Shown here: positions 56,400 to 64,000 of the stretch, piece by piece | How positions within the stretch are numbered: the stretch's first letter is position 1 | Layout: each line of letters starts with the position of its first letter | Assembly (NCBI RefSeq): GCF_014256275.1 | Contig: NZ_JACCFE010000004.1 | Location: 62,001-126,000 of the forward strand | DNA length: 64,000 bases | Reading direction: 5' to 3' | Origin: Rhodococcus sp. 4CII | GTDB taxonomy: Bacteria; Actinomycetota; Actinomycetes; Mycobacteriales; Mycobacteriaceae | Made by a program: the position numbers and the translations under genes | Notes under the pieces: generated by a model | Told to the model about the DNA's origin: nothing | Databases searched by the model: none | What the model saw: the letters and a program-made list of their open reading frames with translations, nothing else

Positions 56400-57182
56400 C
56401 TACGGGGTCAGAGTCAGTCGCTGCCAGGCGATCAGGGTGAGGGCGATGAAGACGACCGGGACGGGCAGGACCAGGAGCAGCTGCATTCCGGTGACCAGGC
56501 CGGCGCCGGAGCCGCCGCTGATCGCCCACAGGCCGGGTGCGGAGAACGGGAACCACCCCCCGGCGCCGGACATGACCGCCATCTGCGCGAGCACGACGAG
56601 GCCGATGATGGTGCCGATCGCCGGCAGATATCCCCGGCCGAGGGTCGCAGCCCAGGCGCAGGGGACGGCGAGCAGGGCGGTCAGCACGGCGATGCCCAGG
56701 AACTTGCCGACCAGACGAAGCACGCCGACATCGAGCGCGCCGACATCGAACAGTGTTCCCACTGTGAGCAGGGACGCGGCCAGGGCGAGTGTGGTGGCCA
56801 CCGCCCAGCCGAGCAGGATCGACAGCTTCGCCGCGGCGATGGCGATGCGTGAGACGGGTGAGGCACAGAGCCCCACGATCGTGCCGTCGGAGAATTCGCG
56901 GCCGAAGACCCAGCCGATCACCACACCGAATCCCAGCAGGCCACCGACCGAGACAATGGTGTCGGCGGCAGCGAACAAGCCCTCCCAGCCGCCGGCACCG
57001 ACGATCGACTGCGCCTTGGCCACCATCACCGGGTTACTGCCCTCGCGCGAGAGCAGCGTCAACAGGCCCATGGCCGCGACACCGACCACGAGGAAGACGG
57101 TGGTGACCCAGACGGGGCGGGCCCGCCGAAACTTCACCCACTCCACCGACAGGGCCGCCCCCAATTGGGCCGATCGAGTCAT
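56400..57182 (-). CDS. ABC-2 type permease
   Basis: From ATG 57182 the product is 260 residues with six TM helices (VWVTTVFLVVGVAAMGLL, LLGFGVVIGWVFGREFSDGT, ILLGWAVATTLALAASLL and others). The FGREFSDGTIVGL segment is typical of ABC-2 permeases of the bacitracin/lantibiotic-export group. It overlaps the ATPase gene by ATGA at 57179. Confidence 0.85.
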   Translation of the reverse strand: MTRSAQLGAALSVEWVKFRRARPVWVTTVFLVVGVAAMGLLTLLSREGSNPVMVAKAQSIVGAGGWEGLFAAADTIVSVGGLLGFGVVIGWVFGREFSDGTIVGLCASPVSRIAIAAAKLSILLGWAVATTLALAASLLTVGTLFDVGALDVGVLRLVGKFLGIAVLTALLAVPCAWAATLGRGYLPAIGTIIGLVVLAQMAVMSGAGGWFPFSAPGLWAISGGSGAGLVTGMQLLLVLPVPVVFIALTLIAWQRLTLTP

Positions 57183-57916
57183 GGTCTGGCCTGACTGTCC
57201 GCGTAGATCAGGTCGAAGAACTGCCGTTCCAGGTCGATGCCGGTCGGGTCGAGCATGCCGATCAGCCGGCCGCCGTTCATGACGGTGATCCGGTCCGCGA
57301 CCCGCGCCACTTCGTCGAGATGGTGGCTCGAGACGAGGGCGGCGGCGCCCGTCTCGCGGCTGCGCTTCAGCAGTGTGCGCACGATCATGATCCCGGCCGG
57401 GTCCAAGGCGTTCGTGGGCTCGTCCAAGATCAGAATGCGGGGATCGGCGATCCAGGCGGCGGCGAGCCCCACCCGCTGGCGGTTGCCGAGGGAGAGCGTG
57501 CGGGCTCTGGACCGCGCCCACCCTGTCAGGGCGAACTCCTCGGCCCACCGGGTCGCCGCCCTCGCCGCCGCCGGCCGGGACAATCCCGCCAGCCGACCCG
57601 CAATCGAAAGGTTCTGCGTCACAGTCAATTCGGGGTACGCCAGCGGAACCTCCACGAGATGACCCACCCCCGCCCAGTGCCGCGCCTCCATCACGGACGG
57701 GTCGCAACCCGCGACCCGGACCGCGCCCGTGTCGGCCCGCACCATACCCAGCAGCAGGCGCATCAACGTGGTCTTGCCGGCGCCGTTCAAACCGACGAGA
57801 GCGTGGACCTCACCCTCGCGGACCTCGAGGGTGATGTCCTGCAGCACGCGGCGGGTCCCATAGCGTTTACCGGCGTGAGCACAGCGGAGCAAGATGTCGT
57901 CGTCGGCCACAGCCAT
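57179..57916 (-). CDS. ABC transporter ATP-binding protein
   Basis: The 245-residue ATPase has Walker A ALVGLNGAGKTTLMRLLLG, the signature LSLGNRQRVGLAAA, Walker B ILILDEPTNALDP and SSHHLDEVARVADR. The ATG at 57916 shares one base with the TetR stop (TGATG), so the TetR, ATPase and permease genes form one tightly coupled leftward operon. The exported substrate is unknown. Confidence 0.9.
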   Translation of the reverse strand: MAVADDDILLRCAHAGKRYGTRRVLQDITLEVREGEVHALVGLNGAGKTTLMRLLLGMVRADTGAVRVAGCDPSVMEARHWAGVGHLVEVPLAYPELTVTQNLSIAGRLAGLSRPAAARAATRWAEEFALTGWARSRARTLSLGNRQRVGLAAAWIADPRILILDEPTNALDPAGIMIVRTLLKRSRETGAAALVSSHHLDEVARVADRITVMNGGRLIGMLDPTGIDLERQFFDLIYADSQARP

Positions 57917-58494
57917 CACCTCGCCGCGCTCGGCCCGCCGGCCATCCCGGCGCCGGGCACCAACTGATTCAGGGCGACGGCGATCCGGTCGCCGAGCGTT
58001 CCCCGGCCATTGGCCGCCCAATCCGTCAGCGCCGCCATCAGCGCACCCATGCAGGCGCCGGCGGCGACCTCAGCCTCGAGCGGCTGCGCCCCGGACGCCC
58101 GTAACCCCTCGGCGATCGCCTCCTGGGTGGCGAGAGTGTTTTCCCACATCCGGGCCCGCAGCCGCGGATGGGACGTCACGATCTGCAGTCGCGTGCGAAG
58201 GTCCCCCAGGCCGGCCTCGGGAACCGTGGACCACGCCTCGGCGAGCCCACTACACGCCCGCCCGAGCGGACTGCGGTCGCAGGGTTGGCGGGCGACGGCC
58301 GCGCCGATGACCGGGTCATACGGATCCTCAAGGAGCACTGCATCCTTCGAGGGAAAATGGCGGAAGAACGTCATATGGGAGATACCGGCGGCCGCGGAAA
58401 TCTGGTCGACGGTGGTGGCGTCATAGCCATGTTCGACGAACAGCTGCACGGCGGCCGATTGGATTCGGGCCCGGGTACGTTCGGACTTGGACAC
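57916..58494 (-). CDS. TetR-family regulator of the ABC operon
   Basis: The 192-residue product has the TetR DNA-binding domain ARIQSAAVQLFVEHGYDATT, VDQISAAAGISHMTFFRHFP and a divergent helical ligand domain. The GTG start at 58494 directly abuts a long palindrome, so the gene is almost surely autoregulated and its mRNA may be leaderless or nearly so. Confidence 0.88.
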   Translation of the reverse strand: MSKSERTRARIQSAAVQLFVEHGYDATTVDQISAAAGISHMTFFRHFPSKDAVLLEDPYDPVIGAAVARQPCDRSPLGRACSGLAEAWSTVPEAGLGDLRTRLQIVTSHPRLRARMWENTLATQEAIAEGLRASGAQPLEAEVAAGACMGALMAALTDWAANGRGTLGDRIAVALNQLVPGAGMAGGPSAAR

Positions 58495-58524
58495 CCCATA
58501 ATGTTAGTCACTAACATTATGGGG
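58494..58524. promoter_or_regulatory. 31-bp palindromic operator
   Basis: Arms CCCCATAATGTTAG and CTAACATTATGGGG flank TCA, a perfect 14-bp inverted repeat that begins at the first base of the TetR start codon. The TAGTCACTA core matches the kind of site bound by TetR dimers. Confidence 0.8.
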
Positions 58525-59093
58525 TTCAAGCCTCCGCGATGGGTGCGGTGGCGTGCCATCGACGACAATCGAAATGTGCGGCTATCGAATCTGGTGAGCG
58601 TCGAGCACGCTCAAGCGGCGGATTAGGAGCTTGGGCTTCGAGTCGAGAGCTCGGTAGTGGAGTGGGCGAAGCGAGAGACGACCTCGATCGCGGGCTGGGC
58701 CGTGCAATGTCTGGCTCTGCGATTTCCTGTGCTCATGCCAGCACAGGATCGTCGTCATCTTGTCGGAATCTTCGGATTCGATGGTCTCGCCGTTGGCAGG
58801 ATCCTGCCACGGGCCAGGGGCCAGGGGCCGCGGTGAGAGCGAGGGCACGGCCGCCCCCTCCGCATAGCGACTTCCGAGCTGCCTGATACCTGAGGAAAGA
58901 TTTCCGGCCTTTGGGTAAGCCGCCGGCGACGTATCCGATCATGGGGCGGTTCACACGCGGCGGCTTGTGCGAAAGCGGATCCCCTTGCGGTGTCTCATGA
59001 GGCCAGCTCCCACTAACGACCATTTCTGGGGCACCTCTTCTCCGAGCACCGGCTCTCCTTTCTCGCTGCGACCGCGCGGAGTAGAACGGGAAG
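58525..59093. other. Stretch without a confident gene
   Basis: About 570 bases. A minus-strand frame at 58582-58848 reads GETIESEDSDKMTTILCWHE and may be a remnant, but no family or start is convincing. CCAGGGG is repeated in tandem near 58810. Confidence 0.3.
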
Positions 59094-59253
59094 ATGGGAA
59101 GGCAGGCAGCCGTCGTGCTCTACGTGCTCGCGCTGGTAGCCGGGCGTGGACGTCCTGTTCTTCAGGCACCACTTCTGGGAGCGGCTGCTGGTGAATGTCG
59201 GCATCGTCCTGGTGTTCGCGGCGTTCTATTTGAGGTTCCTGAAGGGTTCATGA
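59094..59253 (+). pseudogene. Small conserved membrane protein gene with a frameshift
   Basis: The first frame gives MGRQAAVVLYVLALVA and, after a shift near 59138, the next gives GVDVLFFRHHFWERLLVNVG and IVLVFAAFYLRFLKGS before a stop. Joined, they look like a two-TM actinobacterial protein of about 53 residues. A single-base change or sequencing error breaks it. Confidence 0.55.
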
Positions 59254-59470
59254 GCGCAGCCGCCGCAATTACAACCCGAAGTCGCGCACATCTATCCAGG
59301 GCAGATAGACCGGTGCACCGTTAGCCCCATTGGGCCAGGCCGAACGCGGCTATAGCCCCGGCTCCCTCATCGTTACGCTCGCCGTCGCGGCGATCTGGTC
59401 GGTCTTCCAATAATGCGTGACGTCCTCGACGGGGGTCGCGAACGCGAGCGGTTCGCCTGACTGCGCCCTA

Positions 59471-59872
59471 CTAGGATCTCTTGAAGAGAGAGTTCTTCAT
59501 CGAGGAAGCCGGCACGACCTCGAGCCGCTGTAGCTCAGCACCCGCACCGGTGACGTCACCGTCAGCTTGGTCGAGTATTTGCAGGCCTTTCTCGACTGCG
59601 CGCCAGTCCGCTGACAGATCGAAATATCCCAGGAGATCAACGACCTCGGCGACCCACCGTTTCGCGCCGCGTCGGTCACGTCGCAGCTGGGCGTAGTAGG
59701 TCACCATGGCGTCGCTCACCGACTTCTTGCGCTGCCCCCACTTCTCGCCCTTCCGGGCCGCCTCACTGGCCAGTTGCCACAGCTGTGCAACGTCGACGTG
59801 CCGATCCAGCACCGGTTCCCTCACACCTGGCACAGTAGCGATCCAACAGGACAGGTGATAGCGACCCTGCAT
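59471..59872 (-). CDS. Hypothetical protein
   Basis: The product reads VLDRHVDVAQLWQLASEAAR, KKSVSDAMVTYYAQLRRDRR and YFDLSADWRAVEKGLQILDQ, helical and charged with no family I recognise. The start is uncertain: ATG at 59872 or a GTG at 59824, neither with a good ribosome binding site. A longer frame reaches 59941. The gap 59254-59470 shows nothing clear. Confidence 0.5.
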   Translation of the reverse strand: MQGRYHLSCWIATVPGVREPVLDRHVDVAQLWQLASEAARKGEKWGQRKKSVSDAMVTYYAQLRRDRRGAKRWVAEVVDLLGYFDLSADWRAVEKGLQILDQADGDVTGAGAELQRLEVVPASSMKNSLFKRS

Positions 59873-59987
59873 GTAGCCGATCGGCAAGCGCTTGGCGCGC
59901 CCGATGCGGCAGTCGGAGCAAGATCGAATCGAACCCGGCAAATATCGGCGGCTTGTACACCGAAACCGGACGGGTTAGTCATGTCTT

Positions 59988-60182
59988 ATGACCGAGAATC
60001 CGGGAACCCGCGCGGGTTTGCAGGTGGGTGACCGTGTCAAGGTGCACGCCGAAGGCACATCGGTGTTCGTCATCGTGAGCGTCGAGGGTGAGGACGCGCT
60101 GATCGAGTCCGTCGACGAGACGGCGCCGGGCCGCTTCCCGTTCCACTGCAAACTGTCGCGGCTCGTGCCCGCTGAGTCGTAG
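59988..60182 (+). CDS. Small hypothetical protein with beta-barrel-like fold
   Basis: The 64-residue product reads GLQVGDRVKVHAEGTSVFVI, VSVEGEDALIESVDETAPGR and FPFHCKLSRLVPA, a likely small SH3-like or hypervariable beta barrel. No family name. A stem-loop follows at 60288. Confidence 0.55.
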   Translation: MTENPGTRAGLQVGDRVKVHAEGTSVFVIVSVEGEDALIESVDETAPGRFPFHCKLSRLVPAES

Positions 60183-60287
60183 CCGCGTTCTCTGCTCACG
60201 GTCCTGGACGGCTCGGCGGCGGATCTGCACGGTGGGGTTGGGGCAGCGCTGCGGATTTCGGGGGCCGGCCAGGTCGGCAACCAGGGC

Positions 60288-60313
60288 GCGCCCGGGATCA
60301 CTATCCCGGGCGC
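60288..60313 (+). terminator. Perfect 11-bp stem-loop terminator
   Basis: GCGCCCGGGAT pairs with ATCCCGGGCGC around CACT, about 105 bases after the small gene at 59988. No T tract. The rest of the 60183-60570 gap shows nothing else. Confidence 0.6.
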
Positions 60314-60570
60314 CCGCTCTGTCCTCGATTCCGCGGCAGACAGAGGCTCTCTACCGCCCCTCGGCCGGCCCCCGGCACTGCGATCCGATGTCATCACCCG
60401 TGGTGAAAACTGCACTCCGTAGCGGGTGCTTGAGCAGCAGGTACTTGGCCATCATGTTCTCCTCTGGTGCGGTACGGCCCATTCTGGCCGTTTCACTCGG
60501 GGGGACGAAGCCGCGCGCGGGTTCTCGACATTCCCACAGCGACATGTCCTGGCCATCTTCTCTGTCGGAT

Positions 60571-60885
60571 CTTGTCTCGACGCTTCCCATCCCGGTCGCC
60601 GCTGCAGCGATCGAAGTCTCACCGCAGAGAGCGGAGGTGTCAGACGAATTCGCGGTTGGGCGAGTTCCTCGAAGAGGTTCGGCCATCCGCGTCGTAGGCG
60701 GGTGATGCGACCGTATTCGAGGAAGGCGCCGTCGATCATGTGGGAGACCCGTAGGTGTTGTTCGGTGTGCCGAGTTGGCGGAGTTTGTCGTAGACGGGGT
60801 TCACCGGTAGCTGGTGGTGGGCGATGTAGGCCCAGATCTCGTCGACGCTCCAGTCCCATATGGGCCCGAAGACATGTGTTCCGTC
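60571..60885 (-). pseudogene. Recent decayed copy of the cysH 3' end
   Basis: This stretch is nearly identical at base level to 22142-22485, covering the last 80 or so codons of cysH and its downstream flank. It carries a 14-base deletion near the stop codon (around 60660) and a one-base deletion near 60764, so it cannot encode the C-terminus. Similarity ends sharply at about 60885. Confidence 0.85.
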
Positions 60886-60979
60886 AATCTCGCAGGGTGT
60901 GGCGGTCGCATGACTGCTTAGAGCAAGGTGACCTTGTCGGACGTCTTGATTGTTCCGACCGCGTGTCCCGGGTCTGCGG

Positions 60980-61669
60980 TTACGGCGTTCCGTGCTCGCT
61001 CGGGGTGGTTGCTGCCGTGCCTGTTCGGTGGGTGGTGAGGAAGTTGTCGACGAGTCGGGCGCAGTCGTCGTGGTCGATGGTGCGCAGCCCGGTGAGGCGG
61101 GCGAAGACGATCGGGCCGAGGAGTTGGATGAGGGCGAAGGTGGTGTCGAGCTCGCCGAGCACGGCGCGGGCGTCGGGGCTGGTGAGGATGTGGTCGAAGG
61201 GTTGGCGGTATTGCTCGATGACGCGGGCGCGTAGTGAGGTGACCGCGGCCGGATCGGGGTGGCGGCGGTCGGGGTCGGTGTGGTCGTCGCCGAGGGATCC
61301 CATGGCCAGCCAGGCCAGGGTGGTCATCTGTACCGGGGCCTGCTCGATGAGGTCGGCCTGGGTGGTGAGCAGCGCGATGAGCCGCTCGCGCACGGGTCCG
61401 GTGCCGGTGGGGGTGTCGACGCGGGGGAGTAGCCGTTCGAAGGTCGCCGCGAGCAGGTGGGTGGTGCTGCCGAAGTGCCGGTAGAGGGTGGCGCGCGCGA
61501 CCTTCGACACGCGGGTGACCGCCTCGACGGTGACCGCCTCGACACCGCCGGTGGACAGCAGATGGGTGGCCGCGTCGAGCAACCGGTTGCGTGAGCGTGC
61601 CAGCCGCGGATCGGCCTGCTCGTCGGCCGCGGTGAGTGGGTCGGTCGCGGCGGGGTCCGGGGCGGTCAT
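60980..61669 (-). CDS. TetR-family regulator
   Basis: The 229-residue product has RNRLLDAATHLLSTGGVEAV and VTRVSKVARATLYRHFGSTT as the DNA-binding domain and a longer ligand domain. It is divergent from the MFS gene at 61799, the usual arrangement of a repressor and its drug exporter. The 130-base gap should hold the operator; ACTATGATACGAATGGTCTC near 61740 is a candidate promoter stretch. Confidence 0.85.
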   Translation of the reverse strand: MTAPDPAATDPLTAADEQADPRLARSRNRLLDAATHLLSTGGVEAVTVEAVTRVSKVARATLYRHFGSTTHLLAATFERLLPRVDTPTGTGPVRERLIALLTTQADLIEQAPVQMTTLAWLAMGSLGDDHTDPDRRHPDPAAVTSLRARVIEQYRQPFDHILTSPDARAVLGELDTTFALIQLLGPIVFARLTGLRTIDHDDCARLVDNFLTTHRTGTAATTPSEHGTP

Positions 61670-61798
61670 GGACGCGCGCTCCTCCGATTCGTGTCGTTCA
61701 GCCCTGGGTGTATGTGTGGACTCTATCCCACGCCCCGACCACTATGATACGAATGGTCTCGTACCGAGATCATTGGTCTTTAAGTCGGGAGGTGTCCG

Positions 61799-62149
61799 GT
61801 GAACACACCCGGAACGGACACTGTCGAGATCGCCCGGTGGACCAGGGCCCAGTGGTGGATGCTGACGGTGTCGTGCCTGGCGGTGGCGCTGGTGGTCGCG
61901 GCCATGGCGGCGTTGTATTCGGCGTTGCCGCAGATCGCGGTCGCGACCGGGGCGACGCAAGCCCAGCTGACCTGGATCGTCGACGGCTACACGCTGGTGC
62001 TGGCGTGTCTGGTGCTGCCCGCCGGAGCCATCGGTGACCGTTACGGGCGCCGCGGTGTGCTGGTGGCGGAGCTGGCGGTCCTCGCTCCCGGCCCCACCAC
62101 CCGCCGCTCGCGCGCACCACGTCCGCAGGCCTTCACCCCGTCCCCCTGA
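61799..62149 (+). pseudogene. MFS drug exporter (DHA2/EmrB-QacA type), truncated
   Basis: The first 95 residues match a 14-TM MFS exporter: ARWTRAQWWMLTVSCLAVAL, ALYSALPQIAVATGATQAQL and the motif GAIGDRYGRRGVLVAELAV. After about 62085 the frame turns non-hydrophobic (PGPTTRRSRAP) and stops, so more than 350 residues are missing. The fragment cannot transport. Confidence 0.8.
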
Positions 62150-62264
62150 GAGTGCATCTGGCAAACTCCGGTTCCGGTCACGCCGTGCGGGCGAGTCGGC
62201 GCCCGACCTGCAAGGCCTAAGGAGAGGCCGCGCGCTGACGCTGTGATCCCGATCGTTCGCGGTG

Positions 62265-62298
62265 GTTCGGTCGCGGGTTCAACTCCCACTCACTCCCG
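62265..62298 (+). other. Possible tRNA 3'-end remnant
   Basis: GCGGGTTCAACTCCCAC resembles a TpsiC arm (4 of 5 pairs, TTCAA loop) followed by an acceptor-like CTCACTCCCG. No complete tRNA can be folded upstream. It lies just after the MFS truncation, where an integration site could be. Confidence 0.25.
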
Positions 62299-62342
62299 GG
62301 ACCTTCGAGCCCTTCTGGTGGGGTAGTGCAGGACTACCCGAC

Positions 62343-63557
62343 TCATCCGGTGGCCACCTTTAAACTCGACAGCCCGCGGAAGGACAGCCCGGTACGCCAG
62401 CGAGGCTGCTCGACGAGCCCGAGACCGGGAAAACGGGCCACCAGGAGCGGGAACAGTATGGATCCTTCGAGCCGGGCCAGCGGCGCGCCGAGACAGAAGT
62501 GGATGCCGGCGCCGAACGACAACGGCGGGACCCCGGTTCGGGTGATGTCGAGCCTATCCGGGTCACAGAATCGGTCCGGGTCTCTGTTGGCCGCCCCGAG
62601 CAGGGTCAATACGACCTGACCGGGATGTAGATCGACTCCTGCCAGCCGTGTCGGCTCGAGCACCGTGCGCCCGTTGGTCTGGACGGGGGAGTCGTAACGC
62701 AACAATTCTTCGACGGCATTGCTCGCCAAGTCGGGCCTGGCACGCAGTTGGCGCATTTGGTCGGGGTGAGCGAGCAGCGCGGCGACGCCGTTGCCGATGA
62801 GGTTTGTGGTGGTTTCGAACCCTGCGGCGAACAACAGAATCGCGGTGCCGACGCATTCGTTGTCATCCAAGACGTCGTCGCCGTGCGCGACGGCGAGTCG
62901 GCTGAGTAGGTCATCGGCGGGGCGGGCGCGTTTGACCGCCAACAGGTCAGCGAAATACGTGGCAAGTTGGTCTTCGGCTTCACAGGCGGCGGTCAGAGCC
63001 TCAACATTGGCTCCGGGTTCCAGCGAGGCGAGCAGGGCACGCACCAGGGGCGCGGCTACTGCCCGATCGGCCATGGGAACCCCCAGAAGTTCGCCTATCA
63101 CATTCACAGGCAGCGGGAGCGCCAGATCGGTGATGATGTCGACGAAGACCTGTTCCTCCATGACGTTGAGCAGGTGATGGATCTGTGTGATGACGCGGCT
63201 GCGCAACTCGTCAATGTGCCGAGGGGTGAACACGTCGGCGACCAGCCGACGCAGCCGGTGGTGGTCAGGGGGGTTGCGGAACAGCATGGTGCGCCGGAAT
63301 CGATGCATGGCCCGACGTTGCAACTCTTCGGGGATCTCGGACAAGCCGAAGCCCAGCGACTCGTCGGCCTTGCCGAGGCTGCGGTCGCGGAGCGCCGCCG
63401 CGCAGTCGTCGTAGCGACTCAACACCAGCACCCCCGATCGTGTAACCAAGACGGGTCGCGTCTCCCGCAGTCGTCGGAACGCCTCGTAAGGTCCGGCTGC
63501 GCCGTGATCGGTGAGCAAGGCGTCCAGGAGCAGTTCCCTCTCGGTCGGTACGGTCAT
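62343..63557 (-). CDS. Cytochrome P450
   Basis: The 404-residue product has the I-helix AGFETTTNLIGNG, the ExxR motif EELLRYDSP, and the haem-binding loop LSFGAGIHFCLGAPLARLEG with the ligand Cys. It is a soluble bacterial class I P450 that needs a ferredoxin and reductase, neither encoded here. Substrate unknown. It overlaps the upstream thioesterase gene by ATGA at 63554, so the two likely act in one pathway. Confidence 0.93.
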   Translation of the reverse strand: MTVPTERELLLDALLTDHGAAGPYEAFRRLRETRPVLVTRSGVLVLSRYDDCAAALRDRSLGKADESLGFGLSEIPEELQRRAMHRFRRTMLFRNPPDHHRLRRLVADVFTPRHIDELRSRVITQIHHLLNVMEEQVFVDIITDLALPLPVNVIGELLGVPMADRAVAAPLVRALLASLEPGANVEALTAACEAEDQLATYFADLLAVKRARPADDLLSRLAVAHGDDVLDDNECVGTAILLFAAGFETTTNLIGNGVAALLAHPDQMRQLRARPDLASNAVEELLRYDSPVQTNGRTVLEPTRLAGVDLHPGQVVLTLLGAANRDPDRFCDPDRLDITRTGVPPLSFGAGIHFCLGAPLARLEGSILFPLLVARFPGLGLVEQPRWRTGLSFRGLSSLKVATG

Positions 63558-64000
63558 GCCTGCCTCCTAGCATTCGCCTGCGACTGCAGGAAATGTTCGA
63601 CCTCGACCACGATGAACAGGGCGGTCGCCGTGGCGACCGAGCGACCCTCTATATCCTCGATCCTGGCCGCGAGATTCAATTTCCGGCCATCGCGAGACCG
63701 TATATCGGCGTGCAGGGTGTAGGGAGTGGCGAGCAGAACCGGCGCGAGATAGTCGAGGTCGAGCCGGCGCGTCACGGCGAGTTCGCCGACCGTGTAGAGC
63801 AGGAAGCCGAACAGGTCGTCGATTACGGTCGCCACCGCGCCGCCGTGTGCTATCCCGGGCGCTCCTACGTGACGCTGGTCGAAAAGGTGGTGAGCAACGA
63901 CGCCGTCTCCGCAACGCCGTACCGACAGGGCATGCCCGTGCGGGTTCGCCGGCCCGCAACCAAGACAGTTGGGATGGTGGGGCGGCAACTCAGGCGAGCC
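63554..64000 (-). CDS. Hotdog-fold thioesterase (PaaI-like), 5'-partial
   Basis: The frame is open to the window end, so the N-terminus is probably missing. It has HHPNCLGCGPANPHGHAL, GAPGIAHGGAVATVIDDLFG with the usual HGG active-site turn, and ARIEDIEGRSVATATALFIV. It should hydrolyse an acyl-CoA thioester. Coupled to the P450 gene downstream. Confidence 0.8.
   Translation of the reverse strand, partial: GSPELPPHHPNCLGCGPANPHGHALSVRRCGDGVVAHHLFDQRHVGAPGIAHGGAVATVIDDLFGFLLYTVGELAVTRRLDLDYLAPVLLATPYTLHADIRSRDGRKLNLAARIEDIEGRSVATATALFIVVEVEHFLQSQANARRQA

Noticed and set aside
62208..62300. Complete tRNA gene
   Set aside because: Only a T-arm-like 3' part is seen; no acceptor, D or anticodon arm can be paired upstream.

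Overview
This 64 kb window is high-GC actinobacterial DNA. WhiB, Lsr2, actinobacterial lipoprotein signals, an exact actinobacterial SOS box and many hypothetical proteins of plasmid type point to Rhodococcus or a close relative in the Nocardiaceae. The mix of defence genes, insertion sequences, truncated genes and ion-transport genes, with no core housekeeping operon, suggests an accessory replicon such as a large plasmid, or a genomic island. I see no replication, partition or conjugation gene, no complete tRNA or rRNA gene and no CRISPR array.

Left part (1-27.8 kb): hypothetical genes and genome defence. It holds a nuclease with three zinc-ribbon repeats (possibly cut by the window edge); a NACHT NTPase gene split by an IS5-family element, where removing the element and one TA copy restores one frame of about 947 codons; and a run of coupled genes of unknown role (two-TM membrane protein, ADP-ribosyltransferase-like protein, secreted NlpC/P60 peptidase, DnaQ-type exonuclease, HNH-nuclease lipoprotein). 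These are followed by a two-gene CBASS operon (HNH-SAVED effector and CD-NTase), a frameshifted pentapeptide-repeat gene, and a complete array-less type IV-B CRISPR-Cas locus (cysH divergent from csf1-cas11-csf2-csf3). Two decayed cysH copies lie elsewhere in the window.

Middle (27-34.8 kb): whiB, an Lsr2-type silencer, a short operon of small envelope proteins, an imuA'-like gene directly behind a perfect LexA box, an IS30-family element, and a stretch of gene fragments.

Right part (34.9-58.5 kb): an island for monovalent-cation and pH homeostasis. It contains nhaA, a CPA2 antiporter with an RCK domain, a UPF0182 membrane protein, kdpD with a ruined kdpE, a KimA-like potassium importer, trkH-trkA, and a potassium channel with an RCK domain. 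Two paralogous alpha/beta hydrolases each sit beside a cation transporter. Two ABC exporter operons, each with its own TetR regulator, are interleaved; one regulator gene abuts a 31-bp palindrome.

Right end (58.5-64 kb): small hypothetical genes, a decayed cysH copy, a TetR regulator divergent from a truncated MFS exporter, and a cytochrome P450 overlapping a hotdog thioesterase that runs off the window.
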